Assembly (NCBI GenBank): GCA_007116765.1
Contig: SKHV01000226.1
Coordinates: 1-11,821, forward strand
Source of the DNA: Prolixibacteraceae bacterium
Lineage (GTDB): Bacteria; Bacteroidota; Bacteroidia; Bacteroidales; Prolixibacteraceae
DNA length: 11,821 nt
Reading direction: 5' to 3'
Notes under the pieces: generated by a model
Databases searched by the model: none
Seen by the model: the letters and a program-made list of their open reading frames with translations, nothing else
What the model was told of the DNA's origin: nothing
Shown: positions 6,903-11,821 of the stretch, in pieces
How the letters are laid out: every line of letters begins with the position of its first letter
Numbering within the stretch: the stretch's first letter is position 1
Translations under genes and position numbers: made by a program

Positions 6903-7826
6903 TTACATTTGAGGTTCTGATGCAGTGAGAATTCTATCGTATCGCGAGGCGTTAGAGGGATCACACTCCTTCAATATCTGCACTACACGTTCTTGCTCAT
7001 CGGGGTAAGACTGAGAAAATATACTTACAAGTTCAGCCGACTTTGTATCGAAAAACAACTGTGTAATGTACAGTCGCGAGCGAGCTCTGAATACACGCTG
7101 AATGAGTCTTAGCGACTCCGCAATCTCGGCACGTCCGGCTTCCACGCTTTCGGCCATGGTATCGAGTCCTTTTCGATGGTAGTTATACATGAGCAGGCGG
7201 TAATCGGAATAAGTGCTGTTAAGCACATTGTCAACAAGCCAATAACGGTTATAGTCCGACTCGTGCGATTTCCATCCGCGATATGAAACCGGAAAGTTTT
7301 GTGAATCGTTCACTATTTGACGTGCCTTTTCGAAATATTCGGTTCCTCCGTTTAATGAATAAGTATCGTAATCGAAACCCAGTATTATATAAACATAGTA
7401 TGCAAGAATACTTGTAAGGTTATCACGATTACCTGTTTCGGCAAAATCAATTGACTGATACTCCTGATAACGAATGCGAAAACTCTCGTCGCGAATATTT
7501 AGAACTGTAGTTTTATATGAAGAACCATAAGCAGTGCGCTTACTCTGAACAGTAATGACTCCTTCGTATTCGTCGGAAGATATCTGCTTGTTCAACTGAA
7601 TATTGAAACTACATTCAATTCTTTCGTTATTTGAATAGTTATGATTCGTCCATTTACGATTATTCAAAAAATCATACAAATCCATTTGCATAGTTCTGAA
7701 TTGATTTTGGTTCACTCCGGTAATTCGACTTGCGTTTACACTTACATTGCATCGCAGTTCCTGAGCCGTAAGCGATTGAACAGTTAAGGTTAAAACGAAT
7801 AATAATATGATTGAAACAATTCTCAT
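6903..7826 (-). CDS. porD: PorD / DUF4835 family protein (type IX secretion-associated)
   Basis: A 307-residue exported protein recognised by its DUF4835 pattern: a signal peptide (cleavage near Ala21, LTA-QEL), ELRCNVSVNASRI at the mature N-terminus, FLNNRKWTNH, ERIECSFNIQ, the TSILAYYVYIILGFDYDTYS block, GGTEYFEKARQIVN, NRYWLVDNVLN, and a C-terminal FFDTKSAELVSIFS followed by DPSNASRYD. The family is confined to Bacteroidota and is annotated as the type IX secretion protein PorD; its biochemical role is not well defined, and the periplasmic or outer-membrane location is inferred from the signal peptide. It sits 41 bases after the coaBC stop and four bases before recN. The family assignment rests on remembered sequence patterns, not a search. 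Confidence 0.86.
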   Translation of the reverse strand: MRIVSIILLFVLTLTVQSLTAQELRCNVSVNASRITGVNQNQFRTMQMDLYDFLNNRKWTNHNYSNNERIECSFNIQLNKQISSDEYEGVITVQSKRTAYGSSYKTTVLNIRDESFRIRYQEYQSIDFAETGNRDNLTSILAYYVYIILGFDYDTYSLNGGTEYFEKARQIVNDSQNFPVSYRGWKSHESDYNRYWLVDNVLNSTYSDYRLLMYNYHRKGLDTMAESVEAGRAEIAESLRLIQRVFRARSRLYITQLFFDTKSAELVSIFSQSYPDEQERVVQILKECDPSNASRYDRILTASEPQM

Positions 7827-7867
7827 TTTCGAAACATTTTGAATGTAAAGTTAAAAAAATAGTGATT

Positions 7868-8539
7868 CTAAACTTGCATGAATTTCATAAGATAATTCAC
7901 AATATCGGAAGCCACACTATTCTTATGTTTTAACTCAAAATTTATGATTTTATTATACTTGTCGAGTATTGTAATTTTATTTGTATCGGTTTGAAAACCG
8001 GCACCGACATCGTTAAGCGAGTTCAATACAATAAAATCGAGATTTTTTTTCTGCAGTTTGTTTTGTGCATTGTCAAGTTCATTGTGAGTTTCAAGTGCAA
8101 AACCAGCTAGAACCTGCTTGTCCTTTTTCATTTCCCCCAACCGGGCAGCTATGTCAGGATTGGGAATCAATTCCAGCGTCAGCTTACCTGTTTTGCGTTT
8201 AATTTTATGTGGATTTTGTTCAGCTGCACGGTAGTCGGCAACCGCAGCGCACATGATTGCGCCATGAGTTTGAGGAAAAAACTCAACTGCTTTCTGATAC
8301 ATTTCTTCACCCGACACTACATCGACTTTTTCAATAAGCGGATGGTTTACTTGAATGCTTACAGGACCTGTGAGGAGTATTACCCTTGCTCCTTTGTTGG
8401 CAAGCTCTTGTGCTAAGGCAAAACCCATTTTGCCAGATGAATAATTGCCGATAAACCTTACCGGATCGATTTTTTCGTGAGTTGGCCCTGCGGTTACAAG
8501 AAATGTTTTTTTATTCAGTTTTTTTTTGGTCGAAAAAAT
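7868..8539 (-). CDS. coaBC: CoaB half of CoaBC (phosphopantothenate-cysteine ligase), out of frame with CoaC half
   Basis: The C-terminal synthetase domain, which joins cysteine to 4'-phosphopantothenate using CTP in CoA synthesis. The frame is open from 8539 to the stop at 7868. It contains the whole domain: TFLVTAGPTHEKIDPVR, then GNYSSGK with the nucleotide-site Asn, the AAVADYR block, KIKRKTG with the catalytic-type lysine, NPDIA, GFALET and the VGAGFQTDTNK segment. The first ATG (8428, MGFALAQ) would discard the essential nucleotide-binding strand, so it is not a real start. Upstream of it the frame offers only near-cognate codons (ATT 8539, CTG 8518). In normal CoaBC this domain is fused to CoaC. 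Joined by removal of one base the two halves give exactly 400 residues, the usual length. Confidence 0.88.
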   Translation of the reverse strand: MFSTKKKLNKKTFLVTAGPTHEKIDPVRFIGNYSSGKMGFALAQELANKGARVILLTGPVSIQVNHPLIEKVDVVSGEEMYQKAVEFFPQTHGAIMCAAVADYRAAEQNPHKIKRKTGKLTLELIPNPDIAARLGEMKKDKQVLAGFALETHNELDNAQNKLQKKNLDFIVLNSLNDVGAGFQTDTNKITILDKYNKIINFELKHKNSVASDIVNYLMKFMQV

Positions 8540-9071
8540 TTACGACCTGTTCTACAATTATTTGAGGATCTTTCATCCTCCCCTTGCCCGTTAAGCCACT
8601 AGCAAGTTCACCGGTATCAGGCTCAATAATTGTATTTCCGAAAGATTGAAGTATTTCAATATTTTTCAGATTTGCCGGATGGGCAAACATATCGAGATCC
8701 ATGGCCGGAGCAATCATCACCGGACATTTCATTGACATGTAAGTTGTAACAAGCATATTGTCGGCAAGGCCATGCGCAAGTTTACCCAGAGTTGAAGCCG
8801 TTGCAGGCGCAATTAGCATTAAATCGGCCCAAATACCTATATCCACGTGACTGTTCCATGTGCCATCGTTGGCACCAAAAAACTCGCTCACAACTGGTTT
8901 ACCCGACAAGGCAGAAAGCGTAACCGGAGTAATAAATTCCTTTCCGGAGGGAGTAATAACTACCTGCACTTCGGCACCCTCTTTTATTAAGCCCCTTAAA
9001 AGAAAAGCTGCTTTATAGGCAGCTATACTTCCAGTTATACCAAGTACTATTTTTTTTCCTTTTAACCTCAT
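8511..9071 (-). CDS. coaBC: CoaC half of CoaBC (phosphopantothenoylcysteine decarboxylase), ends at frameshift
   Basis: The N-terminal flavin-dependent decarboxylase domain of CoaBC, third step of CoA synthesis from pantothenate. It has the FMN-binding start GKKIVLGITGSIAAYK, catalytic His75 in NSHVDI, PATAST at 89-94 (the PASANT motif), PAMDLDM at 122-128 and the substrate clamp ELASGLTGKGRM at 154-166. In the E. coli enzyme the corresponding positions 125 and 158 are Asn and Cys; here they are Asp and Ser. The frame ends at residue 186 (FFDQKKTE, stop 8511-8513), immediately after a run of nine A, at the point where the linker to CoaB should continue as QKKLNKKTF. The gene starts 20 bases after the rpoZ stop, within the bamD operon. 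Confidence 0.92.
   Translation of the reverse strand: MRLKGKKIVLGITGSIAAYKAAFLLRGLIKEGAEVQVVITPSGKEFITPVTLSALSGKPVVSEFFGANDGTWNSHVDIGIWADLMLIAPATASTLGKLAHGLADNMLVTTYMSMKCPVMIAPAMDLDMFAHPANLKNIEILQSFGNTIIEPDTGELASGLTGKGRMKDPQIIVEQVVNFFDQKKTE
8519..8527 (-). other. Nine-A homopolymer at the coaBC reading-frame break
   Basis: On the coding strand this is CC followed by nine A and then CTGAATAA. With nine A the CoaC frame reads Asp-Gln-Lys-Lys-Thr-Glu-stop. With eight A it reads Asp-Gln-Lys-Lys-Leu-Asn-Lys-Lys-Thr-Phe and continues through CoaB to 7868. A T6 run just upstream (8533-8538) is a second place where loss of one base would restore the frame, but the resulting linker is less usual. A second A run at 8506-8512 lies after the stop codon's first base and cannot be the cause. 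Confidence 0.8.
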
Positions 9072-9091
9072 TGAAATAATTTTAAGAGGAA

Positions 9092-9430
9092 TTAAAAGTT
9101 ACTTTTCCTACCGTCTTTACTTGGGTTACGGTGATAAATCCGATTTTCGACAAACTCTTGTGAAGCAATTAACGAGGGTTTTGGAAGCCTTTCGTAAAAC
9201 TTCGAAATCTCAATTTGCTCACGGTTTTCGAAAATTTCTTCAAGATTATCAGTATAAGAAGCAAACTCCTGTAGTTTTTGGTTCAACTCTTCTTTCAATT
9301 CAGAAGAAATTTGATTTGAGCGTTTTGCCAAAATCATTACAGTTTCGTAAATGTTACCTGTATCAGCACTAAGTTGTTGTACATTTCGCGAAACTGTATT
9401 ATTTGCTGCTTTTGTTTTTTTGTAATCCAT
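9092..9430 (-). CDS. rpoZ: RNA polymerase omega subunit (RpoZ/Rpb6-like, Bacteroidota type)
   Basis: A 112-residue omega subunit, which helps fold and hold the beta-prime chain of RNA polymerase. The Bacteroidota form is longer than the E. coli one and begins MDYKKTKAANNTVSRN, followed by the Rpb6-like core TGNIYETVMILAKRSNQIS, a Lys/Glu-rich helix, and the family tail DNLEEIFENREQIEISKFYERLPKPSLIA. It lies 24 bases after bamD and 20 bases before coaBC, the same order seen in other Bacteroidota. No promoter is apparent in either gap, so it should be read from the bamD promoter. The start ATG at 9430 is the only sensible one. Confidence 0.88.
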   Translation of the reverse strand: MDYKKTKAANNTVSRNVQQLSADTGNIYETVMILAKRSNQISSELKEELNQKLQEFASYTDNLEEIFENREQIEISKFYERLPKPSLIASQEFVENRIYHRNPSKDGRKSNF

Positions 9431-9454
9431 ACTTATTCAATTATATTAATAAAT

Positions 9455-10288
9455 TCAATTATTAGTATTCATGCTTATCTCATCACCTTCGTCACCTTCG
9501 TCAAAACCAAGCTGTCTTGATATTTGCCTGAAATCGCGCACTACTTCACGCGTGTATTTACTTTCAGAATACTCATCGATAAAGTTAAAATATTCGTCGC
9601 GTGCATCAATTAAGCGTTCTCTTTTCAATTCTTCTACACTATTCACCGCAAGAAAATATTTCGATTTAAAAATCATATACCGTATATCTTCTCGGTAAGT
9701 AGTATTTGGAAAATCGTAAATTGTATTTCCTAGTGCGATAACTGCTGCACGATAGTAGCCCATTTCATAATATAACTTCGAATTGAAATACGATTTATAG
9801 GCAATTTTTTCCTGCAATTCATCAATCAAAATATCGGCCTCATCCACTCTGCTGCTAAAGGGGTACATATTCTTAAATAGCTGCAAGGCATCAACTGCTC
9901 TATGTGTAACAGTTTGGTCAAGCTTTGGGTTCGGTGAGTCGCGATAATAACAATATCCAACCATAAATTGAGCCTCTTCGGCAAACCTGCTTCGTGGATA
10001 TTGATCTACAAGATTACGGAAATAATGACCGGCTAGTATGTAATCGTTTTGTTCGTACAAACTCTTGGCGTAGTAATAATATAACTCATCACCACGCGAA
10101 GTTCCCCGGTAAATGCGTACCAAATCATTAAATAATGTATTGGCCTTAGAGTAATCTTGCTGTTCGTAATACTCAAGTGCCATTTTATACCTGTATTCGT
10201 AATCAGTACTTTTTACAATTTTGTTAAAGTCGCTGCACGAAAACAGAAATAAGCTAATAATCAACAATAATAAATAGTTTTTTCCCAT
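9455..10288 (-). CDS. bamD: Outer-membrane assembly lipoprotein BamD
   Basis: A 277-residue lipoprotein of the BAM complex, which inserts beta-barrel proteins into the outer membrane from the periplasmic side. The N-terminus MGKNYLLLLIISLFLFSC is a type II signal with lipobox L15-F-S-C18; the residues after the cysteine (Ser-Asp) do not resemble an inner-membrane retention rule I would trust in this phylum. TPR-like helical repeats follow: YRYKMALEYYEQQDYSKANTLF, DELYYYYAKSLYEQNDYILAG and RFAEEAQFMVGYCYY. The Pro-x-Ser repeat ends (DQYPRSR, MYPFSSR, DFPNTTY, EYSESKY) are typical of BamD. The tail GFDEGDEGDE is acidic and encoded by a duplicated nine-base unit. It is the first gene of the operon through recN, with a candidate promoter 17 bases upstream. 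Confidence 0.92.
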   Translation of the reverse strand: MGKNYLLLLIISLFLFSCSDFNKIVKSTDYEYRYKMALEYYEQQDYSKANTLFNDLVRIYRGTSRGDELYYYYAKSLYEQNDYILAGHYFRNLVDQYPRSRFAEEAQFMVGYCYYRDSPNPKLDQTVTHRAVDALQLFKNMYPFSSRVDEADILIDELQEKIAYKSYFNSKLYYEMGYYRAAVIALGNTIYDFPNTTYREDIRYMIFKSKYFLAVNSVEELKRERLIDARDEYFNFIDEYSESKYTREVVRDFRQISRQLGFDEGDEGDEISMNTNN

Positions 10289-10304
10289 GGTCTAAAATGT
10301 TGTG

Positions 10305-10335
10305 CAAAAGTAATCTTTTATCTTCAATAAATAAA
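10305..10335 (-). promoter_or_regulatory. Likely promoter of the bamD-rpoZ-coaBC-porD-recN operon
   Basis: On the minus strand TTTA (10335-10332) is followed after 19 bases by TACTTTTG (10312-10305). The -7 block is a full match to TAnnTTTG and the -33 block matches in three of four positions. The bamD ATG at 10288 follows after 16 bases. Confidence 0.5.
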
Positions 10336-10393
10336 CTTGCAAATTAAAGAATTATGCGCTAGCTCTAAAATTATTTATTGAATTTTAACAAAG

Positions 10394-10424
10394 TTTGCAA
10401 TAAGGCTGAAAAATTTTACATTTG
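10394..10424 (+). promoter_or_regulatory. Consensus promoter of the alpha-oxoamine synthase gene
   Basis: TTTG at 10394-10397, a 19-base spacer, and TACATTTG at 10417-10424: a perfect Bacteroidota promoter. Transcription should begin near 10429-10433, so a TTG codon at 10422 that lies in the -7 element cannot be the start and the ATG at 10449 is used. Confidence 0.75.
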
Positions 10425-10448
10425 CATCGTTTAATCAATCACAAAGCA

Positions 10449-11705
10449 ATGGATATTTTTGATAAACTTAAAGCGAATAAAGGCGAGCTAGGCCAATATC
10501 AGAAGCAGGCTCATGGTTATTTCACGTTTCCTAAACTCGAAGGTGAAATACATCCTCGTATGAAATTCAGGGGGAAAGAAGTTTTAACCTGGAGTTTGAA
10601 TAACTATTTGGGGTTAGCAAACCACCCTGAAGTAAGAGAAGCCGATGCTAAAGCTGCTGCGGAATACGGCATGGCTTACCCCATGGGTGCACGAATGATG
10701 TCGGGACAAACCAGCAAACATGAAGAACTTGAACAAGAACTTGCAAGTTTTGTAGGTAAAGAAGACGCTTTTCTTCTTAATTTCGGATATCAGGGAATGG
10801 TGTCAATCATCGATTCAATTGTAGGTCGTAAAGATGTTATAGTGTACGACTCAGAGAGCCATGCCTGCATCATGGATGGTATTTTCCTACACAAAGCCAA
10901 AGGCGGTAAAAGCTTTGTTTTTCAGCACAACAACATGGAAAAATGTGAGAAAATGTTGCAATTTGCCACAAAACTCACAGAAGAAACCGGTGGTGGTGTG
11001 TTGCTAATAACCGAAGGAGTATTTGGTATGGCCGGAGACTTGGGACACCTTGATCAAATAGCTGCACTGAAAGATAAATATAGTTTCAGGTTATTGGTTG
11101 ACGATGCTCATGGTTTTGGAACAATGGGCGAAACCGGTGCAGGAACAGGTGAATACTTTGGTGTTCAAGATCAAATCGATATCTTTTTCTCAACTTTTGC
11201 AAAAGCAATGGCCGGAATTGGAGCCTTTGTTGCTGCCGATGAAGAAGTGGTTGACTTTTTACGATACAACATGCGCTCACAAACTTTTGCTAAATCGTTG
11301 CCAATGCCTATGGTTATTGGTGGATTGAAACGATTACAACTCCTTAAAGAGCGTTCTGAATTGCGTGAAAACCTTTGGAAGGTAGTAAATCACCTGAAAG
11401 AAGGACTTTTAGCACAAGGGTTCGACCTTGGAAAAAGCAACTCTCCGGTTACCCCTGTTTATTTGAAAGGTGGTGTACCCGAAGCAACCAATGTTGTGAT
11501 GGATTTACGCGAGAACTACAACATTTTCTGTTCAATTGTAATTTATCCGGTTATACCTCGCGGTGAGCTCTTGCTTCGACTTATTCCTACAGCTGTCCAC
11601 ACACTCGAAGATGTAGATTACACAATTAAAGCATTTACCGAAGTGCGTAAAAAACTGAATGATGGCAAATACAGCACGACTCAAATTGCAAATGTTTTTG
11701 AATAA
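10449..11705 (+). CDS. Alpha-oxoamine synthase: serine palmitoyltransferase or cysteate acyltransferase type
   Basis: A PLP-dependent enzyme of 418 residues that condenses an amino acid with an acyl thioester, releasing CO2. The family includes BioF, KBL, ALAS, serine palmitoyltransferase (Spt) and the cysteate acyltransferase of capnine/sulfonolipid synthesis. The catalytic set is visible: His138 (ESHACIMDG), Asp218 and His221 (VDDAHGFG), and the PLP lysine Lys252 (STFAKAMAGIGAF). The N-terminal block GYFTFPKLEGEI and the extended insertion at about 172-183 (TKLTEETGGG) are typical of the Bacteroidota lipid group rather than BioF or KBL, from memory of that group. Sphingolipid or sulfonolipid long-chain base synthesis is thus the inferred role; serine versus cysteate as substrate is undecided. 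The gene has its own promoter and terminator and no lipid-pathway partner in the window. Confidence 0.85.
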   Translation: MDIFDKLKANKGELGQYQKQAHGYFTFPKLEGEIHPRMKFRGKEVLTWSLNNYLGLANHPEVREADAKAAAEYGMAYPMGARMMSGQTSKHEELEQELASFVGKEDAFLLNFGYQGMVSIIDSIVGRKDVIVYDSESHACIMDGIFLHKAKGGKSFVFQHNNMEKCEKMLQFATKLTEETGGGVLLITEGVFGMAGDLGHLDQIAALKDKYSFRLLVDDAHGFGTMGETGAGTGEYFGVQDQIDIFFSTFAKAMAGIGAFVAADEEVVDFLRYNMRSQTFAKSLPMPMVIGGLKRLQLLKERSELRENLWKVVNHLKEGLLAQGFDLGKSNSPVTPVYLKGGVPEATNVVMDLRENYNIFCSIVIYPVIPRGELLLRLIPTAVHTLEDVDYTIKAFTEVRKKLNDGKYSTTQIANVFE

Positions 11706-11730
11706 TAAGATTTAATAATTGATATACCAT

Positions 11731-11764
11731 AAGGCTGTTGGAGATTTTTTCAACAGCTTTTTTT
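11731..11764 (+). terminator. Intrinsic terminator after the alpha-oxoamine synthase gene
   Basis: A ten-base-pair stem with one G-T pair (11731-11740 AAGGCTGTTG with 11751-11760), a ten-base loop rich in T, and a T tract running to 11764. It begins 25 bases after the stop codon. The remaining 57 bases of the window (11765-11821) are A/T-rich and show no gene. Confidence 0.8.
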
Positions 11765-11821
11765 ATGTTTTATTCTACATTTTCAATCAGAGATAAGCTG
11801 TTTCAATTATAATATAGAATT

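Noticed and set aside
6899..6964. A longer RecN starting at 6964.
   Set aside because: The extra 22 residues overlap the end of porD and do not resemble the RecN N-terminus, which begins at MLSNLSIKNY.
7868..8428. A separate CoaB protein starting at the ATG at 8428.
   Set aside because: It would lack the TAGPTHEKIDPVRFIGNYSSGK part of the domain, which binds the nucleotide and is coded in the same frame just upstream. The ATG is internal.
1..11821. CRISPR array, insertion sequence, prophage, toxin-antitoxin or defence system.
   Set aside because: I found no spaced repeats, transposase, integrase or inverted-repeat ends. All genes but one (2090-2272) belong to recognised housekeeping or phylum-typical families.

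Overview
The window is a stretch of ordinary chromosome from a member of the Bacteroidota, most likely Bacteroidales/Marinilabiliales-like; I cannot name a genus. The evidence is the type of proteins (PorD/DUF4835, Bacteroidota-type BamD and omega subunit, bacterial FatA-like thioesterase, sphingolipid/sulfonolipid-type acyltransferase), the absence of Shine-Dalgarno sequences, promoters of the Bacteroidota form TTTG-N19-TAnnTTTG, a tRNA without an encoded CCA end, and modest G+C.

Layout. Positions 1-525 hold the 3' part of a fumarylacetoacetate-hydrolase-family gene. A complete tRNA-Trp(CCA) follows at 638-710, with a near-consensus promoter in front and a strong hairpin terminator behind. 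On the minus strand lies an exported bleomycin-hydrolase-like C1 peptidase (777-1979). Divergent from it is a 60-residue membrane protein of unknown function (2090-2272). A minus-strand acyl-ACP thioesterase (2289-3053) is divergent from a plus-strand methionine aminopeptidase (3144-3914), which is followed by an atypical tryptophan synthase beta chain with no trpA beside it (3979-5178). A bidirectional terminator separates trpB from the convergent recN.

From 10288 down to 5240, on the minus strand, runs a compact operon: bamD, rpoZ, coaBC, porD, recN. It joins outer-membrane protein assembly, RNA polymerase omega, coenzyme A synthesis, type IX secretion and DNA repair, an order I recognise from other Bacteroidota. 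A divergent promoter region (10289-10448) separates it from a plus-strand alpha-oxoamine synthase (serine palmitoyltransferase or cysteate acyltransferase type), which ends the window with its own terminator.

The main anomaly is in coaBC. The CoaC half runs into a stop directly after a run of nine A, while the complete CoaB half continues in another frame with no usable start codon. Removing one A gives a normal 400-residue CoaBC. This is either a homopolymer error or mutation, or possibly polymerase slippage in an essential gene. I see no CRISPR, insertion sequence, phage or defence system, and nothing that looks like a novel multigene system.
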